In this document: piece after piece, positions 27,337 through 36,217 of the stretch
Layout: each line of letters opens with the position of its first letter
Position numbering within the stretch: the stretch's first letter is position 1
Origin: JAHBXE01 sp044222195
GTDB lineage: Bacteria; Planctomycetota; Phycisphaerae; Phycisphaerales; UBA1924
Length of the DNA stretch: 64,000 bases
Direction of reading: 5' to 3'
NCBI GenBank assembly: GCA_044222195.1
Contig: JBGANS010000020.1
Span: 1 to 64,000 of the forward strand
Translations under genes and position numbers: made by a program
Notes under the pieces: generated by a model
Told to the model about the DNA's origin: nothing
Seen by the model: the letters and a program-made list of their open reading frames with translations, nothing else
Databases searched by the model: none

Positions 27337-28356
27337 TTATGGCCACGGTCTTCCATCCACCTGCCGGAACTCCGTCCCATCAATCGCAATGACCGCGGCC
27401 CCGGTCTGTGCCTCCGTCCGAGCCTCCAGTGTGAACGTCGCCGACTCGCCGGTGTCCGTCACACCCGAGAGTTGATCGCCATTGAGCCGCCACGATCCGT
27501 ACACATCGGTCTGCGATGAACTCGTGTGAAACAGCCCGTGGCTCGTCCCCTCCGAGTGATAGTGAAACCGGCCGGTGGCGTCGAACATGATCCGCTGCTC
27601 GTTCGCGTTCCCGATCAGCACGCTCCCCCCGCCAAAGGCCCGGACCCACGTGTTCACCAGCCGCGAAGCATCAATCGCCGCCGTCGCAGGCTTCCTGATC
27701 GAGTTCCGAATCGCGTCCAGCTCCGGCATCCGCCGCTTCATCGCTTCCGGGGTCGCGATCGCGACCAGCGACGCCGAGTACGACCCCACAAAACCCCACG
27801 AACGGACCTCCACGTTTCTCCCGTCCATCAGTGTTGCCGTCCACTTCCACATCTTCCCCGTCAGTGCCCCGACCTTCACGACCTCCGCCGGCCCCGCCCG
27901 CTGCGCCGGAACCTGAAGGAGCTGCATGACCGCGTTGTCCAGGTAGTACTCGAGTTCAGGGGCGTCGATGGTCTTGAGCGTCGGGTCACCCATGAATCCG
28001 TAGAGCTCTTCAATGCTCGTCTGATTCGCCCCCGGTGGAACGATCAGGGTCGAGTTCCCTTGCGGCACGATGTTCCACGTTCCGGGCACATCCGCCACCA
28101 CACCAGCGAACCGGTGTTCCTTCCCTCCCGGAATCGGTGTCCACTCCGGCGCGGCCACAGGTTTCGCCGCCGGCGCGTTGGCGCCGGGCTTCTTCGCGAG
28201 CGGATTGGTCGGTACCACCGTTGCCCCTCCAGATGATGGAGACCCAGTTGGTGTTGGAGATCCCGCGGCCGCCGGCGTCGAGCCTTTCTTGTCACACCCA
28301 ACGAGTGCGGCGACGGCAACAACCATGAGTCCCAGAGTCCGACGGCAGTTGGACAT
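27337..28356 (-). CDS. Lipoprotein of unknown function
   Basis: 339-residue lipoprotein: n-region MSNCRRT, hydrophobic core and lipobox LVGC (Cys21), then a Pro/Ser/Gly/Ala-rich linker to about residue 70. The middle domain (about 75-220) starts IPGGKEHRFAGVVADVPGTWNIV and has an alternating strand/helix look. The last 110 residues (LVNTWVRAFGGGSVL...ATFTLEARTEAQTGAAVIAIDGTEFRQV) resemble the small lipocalin-like modules often found in planctomycete lipoproteins (W.......G...L..D..G.F). I do not recognise a named family. GAGGAGG lies 8 nt before ATG 28356. Confidence 0.8.
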   Translation of the reverse strand: MSNCRRTLGLMVVAVAALVGCDKKGSTPAAAGSPTPTGSPSSGGATVVPTNPLAKKPGANAPAAKPVAAPEWTPIPGGKEHRFAGVVADVPGTWNIVPQGNSTLIVPPGANQTSIEELYGFMGDPTLKTIDAPELEYYLDNAVMQLLQVPAQRAGPAEVVKVGALTGKMWKWTATLMDGRNVEVRSWGFVGSYSASLVAIATPEAMKRRMPELDAIRNSIRKPATAAIDASRLVNTWVRAFGGGSVLIGNANEQRIMFDATGRFHYHSEGTSHGLFHTSSSQTDVYGSWRLNGDQLSGVTDTGESATFTLEARTEAQTGAAVIAIDGTEFRQVDGRPWP

Positions 28357-28419
28357 GGCGTGCCTCCTCAACATGAGCCTACCAACCCGGCTCGCTGTCG
28401 ATCAACCGCCACGTCCACT

Positions 28420-28908
28420 TCACGGAACCAGATGCGTCACAGGCACGGCAAGCTCACCCGCCATCCGCCCCGCCACAATCGACCTGTGGCACGCCGCCGG
28501 CTCCCGCTCCACGCAGAACAGCACCGGCCGCTTCGCCGCGCCGATCACATCGCTCACAAAGGCCTTCGTCGAAAACGTCTTCATCCGCTCCCGCTCATAC
28601 AGCTTCACGAAAGCGTCGCTCAACTTCGACCGTTTCCGCCTTGCGACTTTGGCCGCATCATCGACGCGAGCCTGAACCGCCCGCGCCTTCTCCGACGCCG
28701 ACAGGCTCTCCACATGCACGTACGCGATCCCCGCATCCGCGAGCAACACTTCCAGCCGCTTCGCATTCACAAATGCGTACTCAGCCCCGCGAACACCCCG
28801 GCGCGCACGGATATCCACGAACAGGTCTGCACGGGCGTCTTTCAGAGCTCGGACAAATCCCCGCTCGTCAAACCCAAATGCGCCAATGGTCAGTACCCGT
28901 TCGATCAC
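28420..28908 (-). CDS. DUF488 family protein
   Basis: 162-residue protein of the DUF488 family: VLTIGAFGFDERGFVRAL at the start, LFVDIRARRGVRGAEYAFV (the LVDVR segment), and VLFCVEREPAACHRSIVAG at the end, the CxE..P..CHR signature. DUF488 is of unknown function; the Cys/His pair has been read as a possible active site. Uses a GTG start at 28908 with no clear ribosome site. It lies 63 nt upstream of the lipoprotein gene on the same strand and may share its transcript. Confidence 0.88.
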   Translation of the reverse strand: MIERVLTIGAFGFDERGFVRALKDARADLFVDIRARRGVRGAEYAFVNAKRLEVLLADAGIAYVHVESLSASEKARAVQARVDDAAKVARRKRSKLSDAFVKLYERERMKTFSTKAFVSDVIGAAKRPVLFCVEREPAACHRSIVAGRMAGELAVPVTHLVP

Positions 28909-29052
28909 GGGTTCGCCTCATACCGAAGGAACTCCAGCATGTCTCCGGCCGGTGTCATTCCGGCCATCATACAAATCGTGCTTCAAACCGTTCATCGCCG
29001 CGGAACTCGCGGCCTTTCGAGCCGACCAACAATCACCGGCACAATCCACGTC

Positions 29053-29142
29053 TCAGCACAGGGACAGGAAGCTCAGCAGGGCAAGCAGCATGATCTTGCG
29101 GTGATGGTCGGAGAAGCTTGCGATGGCGATGGCGGCTTTCAT
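29053..29142 (-). CDS. Possible 29-residue hydrophobic small protein
   Basis: An ATG at 29142 opens 29 codons ending in TGA, in a 384-nt stretch (28909-29292) otherwise without genes. A purine-rich AGGGGTGAG lies just upstream as a plausible ribosome site. Residues 1-17 are mixed with SDHHRK, residues 18-28 are hydrophobic (MLLALLSFLSL) and the last residue is Cys. This resembles small membrane peptides, but chance is possible: short open frames are common at high GC. No homology known to me. Confidence 0.35.
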   Translation of the reverse strand: MKAAIAIASFSDHHRKIMLLALLSFLSLC

Positions 29143-29292
29143 GGTCTCACCCCTTTTGAAGTTGTCTCTCTGCCACCCTGAGGAACAACCTCCGTGCCCG
29201 GGGAGCCATCTTCCGTGCCAAACCCCGTCAGGACCCGGGAAACGGGGCGTCGCGTCTGATAAGGTCCAGCGTAGGGGGTCCGGAGGTGCCGT

Positions 29293-31104
29293 GTGAGGCG
29301 ACTGTGCATCTGGATGTGTTGCATCGCGGCGACAGTGTTCTCCTCCGTCAGGGCTTTCGCCCAGGAGGTTGGAGACCCGCCGGCGCCCGAAGCCGCCATG
29401 GCCGCGTATCGCACTGTCGACGCCTGGGTCCGAGAATGGAAGGTCGCTGACGCCAAGCAGGGCGAGCTCGCTCTGCCGTCATGTGATGCCGCCTCCATCA
29501 CTCTTCGCCTCGCCGGCGAAACCATCGCCCGAGGCGTCGAAGTCGCGACCACTCCCGAATCCCGCGCCAGTGTCATCGCCGCCGCCGCGAAAGCGGCGCT
29601 CAAAGAAGCCGAGCCCAAGCTCGGTATCCCCCGAGATGCGATGTACGAAGCCACTCGGCGCGACGTTGCAAAGCAAGTCACCATCAGCATCCAACTCGCG
29701 GGCGCCCTCATCCCCATCTCGCCCAAGGATGCGGCGGACGCCATGGCCATGGTCAATCCCGGTGTCGAAGGAGTGGGGGCCCGACTGGGTGATCGCCTCG
29801 CCGTCACCTTCCCCGAGCGCATGCTCACCACCGCCACCGAGCCCGGTCCAGCTCTCGGCACGCTTGTCGGCAAGCTCGCGGGCGACGCCACCCTCGCCGT
29901 CGAGCTCCTCTCCAAGCTCGCCAAGGACCATGGCGCGGTGTACTACCGCTTCCGCGTGACGCATCTCGCGCAGACGCGAGTCGCCGAACCGCCCATCTTC
30001 CTCAAGAGATGCGGCAAAGTTGTGCGAGTAGCGGAAATAGACGAGGCGGAGCTGAGAAGGTGGGCTGATGAAATGGCCCGCAGCACACTGGCGCGTATGG
30101 GCCAAGGCAGCGCATCCTCGCTTGGCGTGCTTGACCCGTGCCGCGGCGTCGATGAACCGACTGAAGACTTTGGCAAAGCGGCACTGGCGTGTGCGCTGCT
30201 CACGTACGCAACGAGCGTGCACGATAAGTCGCAAAAATCCGCGATTGTCAAGGAGGCCTTGGGCGCGATACGAGCGGTCGTCGGCGGCGCCTCAAGGCCA
30301 AGCCTTCCCACGTCTGCGATGTGCGCCGTGGCCCTGCATGAAGGCAGGACGAAGGCGGCGTGGTGGAGTGACGAGGGGCTCCGAGGGATACCCGGCTGGC
30401 GGGCTGATGCGCTTCGAGCGGGTTTCACCAGGGAACGCGGATTTGATCCGGGCATTCCCTCCGCCGCGCAAGGGCTTGTAGCGTGGTTCTACGTGCGTCA
30501 GGAAAGGCACCTGCACGCGTGGGGAACGCTTGAGCCTCCGGATACTCGGAACCGGGACTCGGTCAGCGCCGCGTTTCAGAACGTCGCCGGTGGCGGCCTT
30601 GTCGGCCAGTTGCCCTGGCTGGGATGGGCGGCCGCAGAACTGAATGAGGGCTCTTCGCTGCCGCAAGCCGTAGCCCTCCGCGAAGTGCGCAGCCAACTCT
30701 GGCAACACCAACTCCAGTCCGAAACTCTTCTTTCCGACCAGCAAGACCTCGCCGGCGGCATCCTCTTCACTTCGTCAAAGCAACCCATGCCCACCTGGCA
30801 AATGGCCCGCCCCCTCGCCTTCATCGCCACGATGCTCGGTGACCCTCGGCTCACGGAAGAGAAAGAAGTCCCCGCCGAACTCTCCCGCCTTCTCCTCTCC
30901 CTTCGCTACCTCCGCCAGCTCACCGCCGGCGAAGCCGAGTGCTTTATGTACAGGAGCCCCGGCCGCGCCTTCGGCGGCGTCCGCTCCAGCCTCTGGGATC
31001 AGCGCATGCCTCCCGAAGCCACCGCCATGACCCTTCTCACCGTCTGCGAAACCCTCCGCAGCCTCGACGAAATCCGCCAGCGGCAGGAGCCCAAAAGCAA
31101 GTAA
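29293..31104 (+). CDS. Exported protein of unknown function
   Basis: 603-residue protein with a signal peptide (1-23, RAFAQ) and no family I recognise. Residues 30-260 are alpha/beta with repeated Ala-rich helices; residues 280-595 are mostly helical (FGKAALACALLTYATSV, RPSLPTSAMCAVALHEG, RLLLSLRYLRQLTAGEAECFMY, PPEATAMTLLTVCETLRSL), spaced like an alpha-alpha toroid; that is a guess from the pattern. Start is GTG 29293, 4 nt after GGAGG-TGCC; codon use is less GC-biased in 30000-30480 than its flanks. No neighbour suggests a role; gyrA follows after 181 nt. Confidence 0.75.
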   Translation: MRRLCIWMCCIAATVFSSVRAFAQEVGDPPAPEAAMAAYRTVDAWVREWKVADAKQGELALPSCDAASITLRLAGETIARGVEVATTPESRASVIAAAAKAALKEAEPKLGIPRDAMYEATRRDVAKQVTISIQLAGALIPISPKDAADAMAMVNPGVEGVGARLGDRLAVTFPERMLTTATEPGPALGTLVGKLAGDATLAVELLSKLAKDHGAVYYRFRVTHLAQTRVAEPPIFLKRCGKVVRVAEIDEAELRRWADEMARSTLARMGQGSASSLGVLDPCRGVDEPTEDFGKAALACALLTYATSVHDKSQKSAIVKEALGAIRAVVGGASRPSLPTSAMCAVALHEGRTKAAWWSDEGLRGIPGWRADALRAGFTRERGFDPGIPSAAQGLVAWFYVRQERHLHAWGTLEPPDTRNRDSVSAAFQNVAGGGLVGQLPWLGWAAAELNEGSSLPQAVALREVRSQLWQHQLQSETLLSDQQDLAGGILFTSSKQPMPTWQMARPLAFIATMLGDPRLTEEKEVPAELSRLLLSLRYLRQLTAGEAECFMYRSPGRAFGGVRSSLWDQRMPPEATAMTLLTVCETLRSLDEIRQRQEPKSK

Positions 31105-31285
31105 GCGCCCGAGGCGCCGACAGCACAAGACGACTTTTTCTGGCGGATTCCTTCGGCGGCGTTCTGGGGAAAGGTCTCCGTTTCCGACACCCAAATTGCC
31201 CCTCCAAATCCGGGCCGATTCTCCCCCGCCTGCATATACTTCCTGACGCGGGCGGAGGCCCGTAATTCCCCGGAGAATTCAGCTC

Positions 31286-34045
31286 ATGGCCGACGCCGAC
31301 AATCGCCCGGACAACGCCGATTCCACACCCCCCGAAGGCACCCCCGCGGGCGTTCCCGGCAAAGGCGAAACCGTCCTCGAACTCGAGATCGAACGCGAGC
31401 TCAAGGACTCCTACCTCACCTACGCCATGTCCACGATCATGGACCGGGCTCTCCCTGATGTCCGTGACGGTCTCAAGCCCAGCCAGCGCCGCATCCTCGT
31501 CGCGATGAACGACCTCGGGCTCCGCCCCGGCAAGAAGCATCTCAAGTGCGCCAAGATCTGCGGCGACACGTCCGGCAACTACCACCCCCACGGCGAATCC
31601 GTCATCTACCCAACCCTCGCCGGTATGGCCCAGGACTGGAAAATGCGGGTCCCCCTTATCGACCCCCAGGGCAACTTCGGCTCCATTGATCCCGACCCGC
31701 CCGCGGCCATGCGGTACACCGAAGCCCGCCTGACCTACGCCGCGCTCGACATGCTCCAGGACCTCAACCTGGACACGGTCGACTTCCAGCCCAACTACGA
31801 CGACCGCCTCGTCGAGCCGATGGTCCTCCCCGGCAAGTTCCCCTTTCTGCTCATCAACGGCACCGTCGGCATCGCCGTCGGCATGGCCACCAGTCTCGCG
31901 CCTCACAATCCTGGTGAAATCCTCGACGCCATCACCCGGGTTGTGGACAAGCCCGACATCACCCTGCCCGAGCTCATGTCCGACGAAGTCATCGACGGCA
32001 AGGTCACCCGCCTCGGCGTCAAAGGCCCCGACTTCCCCACCGGCGGCGTCATCCACGGCCGCGCCGGAATCGTCGAGGCCTACGCGACTGGCCGCGGCAA
32101 AGTCACACTCCGCGGCCAGATGCACGTCGAAGAGATCGGAAAGGACCGTCAGCAGATCGTTATCGACTCGATTCCCTACATGCTCGGCCAGAGGACGCTG
32201 GTGGAGCGCATCGTCGAAGCGGTCAAAGAGGAAAAGATCACGGAAGTCTCTGACGTCCGCAATGAATCCGGCCGCGAAGCCCAGACCCGCATCGTCATCG
32301 AGCTCAAGAAAGGCGCGGACCCTCGCGTCATCGAGAACCAGCTCTTTGAGTTCACGCAGCTCCAGGACACCTTCAGCATCAACAGCATCTCGCTGGTCAA
32401 CCGCCAGCCGCGGACGCTCACGCTCAAAGAGATGATGGAGCGGTATATCGAGCACCGGCAGGATGTCATCCGCCGCCGCACGGCGTACCTGCTGCGGGAA
32501 GCCAAGCGCAAGGCCCACGAGTTGGAAGGCCTGATCTACGCCGTCTGCGATATCGACGAGGTCATCAAGCTCATCCGCGCCAGCAAGACCCGCGAGGAAG
32601 CCATCCAGGCCCTCATGGCCCGTCGCTTCCGCATCGCCTCGGACCACAAGTTCGCGGCCATGATGCCCGACCGTCTGATCAAGTACGTTCGCTCCATGGA
32701 TTCTCAGGGCGGCGTCGCGCTCTCCCGCATGCAGGCCGAGAAGATCGGCGAGTTCCGCCTCATCCAGCTCGTCGGCCTCGAAATCGAGCGCCTCGTCGCT
32801 GACTACAAGGCCCTCGTCGAGCAGATCGAGAGCTACGAGCGGATCCTCGCCGACGGCACTCTTGTCCTCAAGATGATCAAGGATGATTGCGCCGAAATGA
32901 AGGCCCGCTACGGCTCCGGCAAGGCCGGTGAGCGCATCACCCAGATCGAGGATGCCGGCGGCGACATCAATATCGCCGCGCTCATCCAGGTCGAGGACAT
33001 GGCCGTCACCATCTCCCACCAGGGCTACGCCAAGCGCGTTCCCCTCAAGACCTATCGCCAGCAAGGCCGCGGCGGCAAGGGCATCATCGCCAGCGATTCC
33101 AAAGACGACGACTTCATCGAGCACCTCTTCGTGGCGAGCACGCACGACGACCTGCTCTGCTTCACCGACACCGGGCGCGTCTTCAAGATCAAAGTGTACG
33201 AGCTTCCCGAACTCTCGCGGACGAGCAAGGGCCGCGCGATGGTGAACATCGTGGACTTGAAGCCCGGTGTGGACGGCAAGCCGGGCGAGCGCACCTGCGC
33301 CTATCTCGCCATCAAGAACTTCGAAGAAGGTTCGAACTACCTCACGTTCGTCTCTCGCGACGGCATCGTGAAGCGCACCGCCTTGAAGGAATATCGAAAC
33401 GTTCACAAGTCCGGAATCATCGCCGTCGGCCTCAAGGAAGGAGACTCCCTCCTCGATGTCACGCTCACGGACGGCAACGACGACATCTTGCTCGCCACCG
33501 CCGATGGCCAGGCCATCCGGTTCAACGAAGAAGACGCCCGACTCATGGGCCGCGCCGCCGCCGGCGTCAAGGGAATAGAGCTTGCCGAGGGCGACCGCGT
33601 CATCGGAATGGTGCGAATCCCCATGGCCCCCGATGCCGACGGCGACCTTATGACCAAGGACACTTCCACCGCCCTCCTCACCGTCTGCGAGAATGGCTTC
33701 GGCAAGCGGACGCCCGTCGATGAATACAGGGTCGCCCCCGAGACCGGAAAGCTCCGGTCTCAATCCCGCGGCGGCAAAGGCCGCGCCGACATCAACACCA
33801 GCGATCGCAACGGCCGCGCCATTGCCGCCCTTTCAGTCCAGGGAACGGACGACGTCGTCGTCATCAGCAAGGGCGGAAAGCTCGTTCGCATGGCGGCCAG
33901 CACGATCCGCGAATGCGGGCGGGGTACGCAGGGCGTGAAGGTTGCCGCGCTTGACGAGGGCGACAAGGTCATCGCGGCTGCCCGCGTACCCGAGGGTGAA
34001 GCAGAAGAGAATCCCGTAACTCCCCCGGAACCCGCGCCGCAATAA
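31286..34045 (+). CDS. gyrA: DNA gyrase subunit A
   Basis: Breakage-reunion subunit of type IIA topoisomerase. TYAMSTIMDRALPDVRDGLKPSQRRIL opens the core, the catalytic Tyr144 is in AAMRYTEARL, and the C-terminal beta-pinwheel has repeated blades with a GyrA-box variant QQGRGGKGI (the usual QRRGGKG) at about residue 592, which supports gyrase over ParC. In the quinolone-resistance region the Ser is kept (Ser105) and the acidic residue of helix 4 is replaced by Pro109 (YHPHGESVIYPT). 919 residues, with a 28-residue acidic extension in front of the family start. gyrB is not in the window. Confidence 0.95.
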   Translation: MADADNRPDNADSTPPEGTPAGVPGKGETVLELEIERELKDSYLTYAMSTIMDRALPDVRDGLKPSQRRILVAMNDLGLRPGKKHLKCAKICGDTSGNYHPHGESVIYPTLAGMAQDWKMRVPLIDPQGNFGSIDPDPPAAMRYTEARLTYAALDMLQDLNLDTVDFQPNYDDRLVEPMVLPGKFPFLLINGTVGIAVGMATSLAPHNPGEILDAITRVVDKPDITLPELMSDEVIDGKVTRLGVKGPDFPTGGVIHGRAGIVEAYATGRGKVTLRGQMHVEEIGKDRQQIVIDSIPYMLGQRTLVERIVEAVKEEKITEVSDVRNESGREAQTRIVIELKKGADPRVIENQLFEFTQLQDTFSINSISLVNRQPRTLTLKEMMERYIEHRQDVIRRRTAYLLREAKRKAHELEGLIYAVCDIDEVIKLIRASKTREEAIQALMARRFRIASDHKFAAMMPDRLIKYVRSMDSQGGVALSRMQAEKIGEFRLIQLVGLEIERLVADYKALVEQIESYERILADGTLVLKMIKDDCAEMKARYGSGKAGERITQIEDAGGDINIAALIQVEDMAVTISHQGYAKRVPLKTYRQQGRGGKGIIASDSKDDDFIEHLFVASTHDDLLCFTDTGRVFKIKVYELPELSRTSKGRAMVNIVDLKPGVDGKPGERTCAYLAIKNFEEGSNYLTFVSRDGIVKRTALKEYRNVHKSGIIAVGLKEGDSLLDVTLTDGNDDILLATADGQAIRFNEEDARLMGRAAAGVKGIELAEGDRVIGMVRIPMAPDADGDLMTKDTSTALLTVCENGFGKRTPVDEYRVAPETGKLRSQSRGGKGRADINTSDRNGRAIAALSVQGTDDVVVISKGGKLVRMAASTIRECGRGTQGVKVAALDEGDKVIAAARVPEGEAEENPVTPPEPAPQ

Positions 34046-34150
34046 CTTCTGATCGTCCCCAGACGAACTCAAGGCCCTTCTCAGACCTATAGGTCGTATG
34101 TGATCCAGAGGTCGCGTACAACCCGTTCCCCCGACCGCCGCCCTTTCCGG

Positions 34151-34156
34151 TAGACT
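34151..34156 (+). promoter_or_regulatory. Candidate -10 box for leaderless STAS gene
   Basis: TAGACT ends 6 nt before ATG 34163 within CCGGTAGACTCTCCCC. The same CCGGTA...T...CCC-ATG layout recurs at 35411. No -35 box. Confidence 0.4.
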
Positions 34157-34162
34157 CTCCCC

Positions 34163-34519
34163 ATGGCCACCGACTGGTCCGACGAAATCGCCATCTCCGA
34201 GCTCAGCGATGAGCCGGCCATCTCCGACGAGCTCACGGGCCTCATCGACCGGGTCGCTCAGGCCGGCGCCGTCACGCCGCACATCGTGCTGAACATGGGC
34301 TCGGTAACGTACCTCAACAGCTCCAACATCGCGCAGCTTCTCAAGCTTCGTGCCGGCCTCTCCAAGGCCGGCCGCCGCCTCAAGCTCTGCTCCGTCAGCG
34401 ATGAAGTCTGGTCCGTCTTTCTCGTCACGGGCCTCGACAAAGTCTTCCACTTCGCCCCGGACCCGATGACCGCCCTCGCGGGCTTGCAGCTTGAGGATGC
34501 CGAAGGGGAGGCGAGCTAA
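34163..34519 (+). CDS. STAS-domain protein (anti-anti-sigma-like)
   Basis: 118-residue single STAS domain, the fold of SpoIIAA/RsbV. PHIVLNMGSVTYLNSSNIAQLLKLRAGLSKAGRRLKLCSV follows the family pattern, with Ser at the site that is phosphorylated in anti-anti-sigma factors (LNSSN for the usual DSSG). The end KVFHFAPD is typical. Such proteins are switched by anti-sigma kinases and reset by PP2C-type phosphatases; a SpoIIE-type phosphatase lies 1.7 kb downstream on the other strand, but no kinase is near. No Shine-Dalgarno; probably leaderless. Confidence 0.85.
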   Translation: MATDWSDEIAISELSDEPAISDELTGLIDRVAQAGAVTPHIVLNMGSVTYLNSSNIAQLLKLRAGLSKAGRRLKLCSVSDEVWSVFLVTGLDKVFHFAPDPMTALAGLQLEDAEGEAS

Positions 34520-34523
34520 CGTT

Positions 34524-34565
34524 CCCCCTCCCTGAGGGAGGGGTTGGGAGGTGGGTGAGGGAGCG
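34524..34565 (+). repeat. GC-rich hairpin element after the STAS gene
   Basis: CCCCTCCC/GGGAGGGG stem (34525-34532 and 34536-34543) with a TGA loop, followed by TTGGGAGGTGGGTGAGGGAGCG. The sequence looks like the REP-type CCCTCCC...GGGAGGGGTTGGG element found scattered in some high-GC genomes. It may also serve as a terminator, though it lacks a T-run. The rest of 34520-34814 shows no gene. Confidence 0.5.
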
Positions 34566-34814
34566 CAGCACCCGCGCACCCTCAGAACCTCGACCGTCAG
34601 GGAGCGGAAGCCCTCATTAACCTGCGGCATCCGGTCCAGTCGACACGCGGCGGGCCCGGCGGAGTGCCCTTATCCTTGATCCGCGATGCACGCACTTGCG
34701 TGTGTACAGCAGACGAAGCGCGAACCCGCGGCGGCGCATCTGCGTCCTCTTGCTGAAACCTCACAACCATTACGCGGATCAACTTCCTCGATGCTTCGCC
34801 AATCGGAGGCCCGA

Positions 34815-35267
34815 ATGAACGAGTTGATCAGAACGGGCTACGAAAACCGTCTCAAGGCGTGTGAACACGTGGGGCATGCCGCGGCCCTGCTCGCCGCCTA
34901 CCTGGGAATCAAGGCGTCTTTGCCGTCCGGAAGCGGGCTGCTGCTCCAGGAACGCTGGGCGTTCGTGTTCCTACTTCTTGCGATCGCTGGATCTGCGATG
35001 TGTCATCTGCTCTACGGCTGGACGCTGACGGGTCTCGCCGACATTGGCAAAGACTTTCCGGAGTCCTCCAAGAAACAACCAACGCTGATCCTGGCTGCGG
35101 TGGTAGTCGGTTTCTTTGAATGGCTCTTCGCCGCCGCTTCCGCGGCGCTCATTGTGACCGCTGGTTGGCTTTCAGCGGCTCACAGCGTGTATGCGGCCAT
35201 AATCGCGGCGATGGCTTCCGCAGGTTTCATGGGCGTGCTGTACCTGTTCCGGCCCAAACCCGGCTAA
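34815..35267 (+). CDS. Small integral membrane protein
   Basis: 150 residues with four predicted membrane helices (about 19-36, 47-69, 88-117 as a long or paired segment, and 125-144). No recognised family. The frame is open upstream to 34686, but GGAGG sits just before ATG 34815. No charged motif suggests transport; role unknown. Confidence 0.7.
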   Translation: MNELIRTGYENRLKACEHVGHAAALLAAYLGIKASLPSGSGLLLQERWAFVFLLLAIAGSAMCHLLYGWTLTGLADIGKDFPESSKKQPTLILAAVVVGFFEWLFAAASAALIVTAGWLSAAHSVYAAIIAAMASAGFMGVLYLFRPKPG

Positions 35268-35410
35268 CGCTTTCGGCGTTGAACACCGGGTATTCCTCTC
35301 CAATTCAACGTGCTGCGCATGGAACGTCACCCCTTGCTACTTCAAGATGTTCCAATGGGCAGAGGCCTCTCTTTGACATGACACGGCTCAACCTCTCACG
35401 CCCTCCCCGG

Positions 35411-35416
35411 TACAGT
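35411..35416 (+). promoter_or_regulatory. Candidate -10 box for leaderless ABC ATPase gene
   Basis: TACAGT ends 6 nt before ATG 35423, in the context CCGGTACAGTTCCCCA that mirrors 34149-34162. No -35 box at the normal distance. Confidence 0.4.
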
Positions 35417-35422
35417 TCCCCA

Positions 35423-36217
35423 ATGCCCAACCATCCCGACTCTCCGCCTGCTCCCACCCCCCCGCGCATCTCCCCTCCCATGACCCCAGTCGCCGAACTC
35501 AAACAACTCCGCAAGACCTACTTCAAGCCCGACGGCACCGTCATGGTCGAGGCCCTCCGCGGCGTCGATATCGCCATCCGCCGCGGCGAGTACGTCGCCA
35601 TCATGGGCGCTTCCGGCTCGGGCAAGTCCACGCTCATGAACATCCTCGGCTGTCTCGACAAACCGACCGGTGGCCAATACCTCCTCGACGGCCGAGACAT
35701 CGGGACCATGAACGACGCCGAGCTTTCCGAGTTCCGCGGCCGGACGATCGGGTTTGTGTTCCAGGCGTTCAACCTCATCCCCGCCGAAACCATCGAGGGC
35801 AACGTCGCCGTACCGCTTTTCTACCAGGGCGTCCATAAGCACCAGCGCCGCCAACGGGCCATCGAATCGCTCTCGCTGGTCGGTCTCGGCGATCGTCTCG
35901 GCCACCGCCCGCGCGAACTCTCCGGCGGCCAGCAGCAGCGGGTCGCCATCGCCCGCGCGCTGGTCACCAACCCCGTCGTCCTCCTCGCCGATGAACCCAC
36001 GGGCAATCTCGACAGCGCCACGGGCAACGCCATTCTCGACACCTTCGATGATCTTCACCGCAAGGGCATGACCATTATCATGGTCACTCATGATCCCGCG
36101 ACCGCCGCGCGGTGCCACCGCGTGGTCCGTCTCAAAGACGGGGTCGTTGAGTTTGATCGGGTTCAAGCGCCGGGCCGGATCGACCACCACCGCGAAGCCG
36201 CTATGCAGCCCGCCTGA
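35423..36217 (+). CDS. ABC transporter ATPase, MacB/LolD type
   Basis: 264-residue ATP-binding subunit. Walker A GASGSGKST, Q-loop VFQAFNLIP, signature LSGGQQQRVAIARAL, Walker B VVLLADEPTGNLDS and H-loop MVTHD are all present. The LADEPTGNLD form and the TYF...VMVEALRGVDIAIRRGEYVAIMG start are those of MacB/LolD/FtsE-like exporters. No permease is adjacent, so the partner must be elsewhere. Start chosen at 35423 because a -10-like box sits directly before it; ATG 35480 is an alternative that omits a Pro-rich 19-residue leader. Ends 17 nt inside the convergent phosphatase gene. Confidence 0.9.
   Translation: MPNHPDSPPAPTPPRISPPMTPVAELKQLRKTYFKPDGTVMVEALRGVDIAIRRGEYVAIMGASGSGKSTLMNILGCLDKPTGGQYLLDGRDIGTMNDAELSEFRGRTIGFVFQAFNLIPAETIEGNVAVPLFYQGVHKHQRRQRAIESLSLVGLGDRLGHRPRELSGGQQQRVAIARALVTNPVVLLADEPTGNLDSATGNAILDTFDDLHRKGMTIIMVTHDPATAARCHRVVRLKDGVVEFDRVQAPGRIDHHREAAMQPA

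Noticed and set aside
31105..31145. GCGCC-CGA-GGCGC stem followed by TTTTT as a terminator for the 603-residue gene
   Set aside because: The T-run lies about 17 nt from the stem, too far for a normal rho-independent terminator.
31037..33763. 908-codon open frame opposite gyrA
   Set aside because: Antisense shadow; repetitive Asp/Val/Leu composition is the mirror of the gyrA codons.
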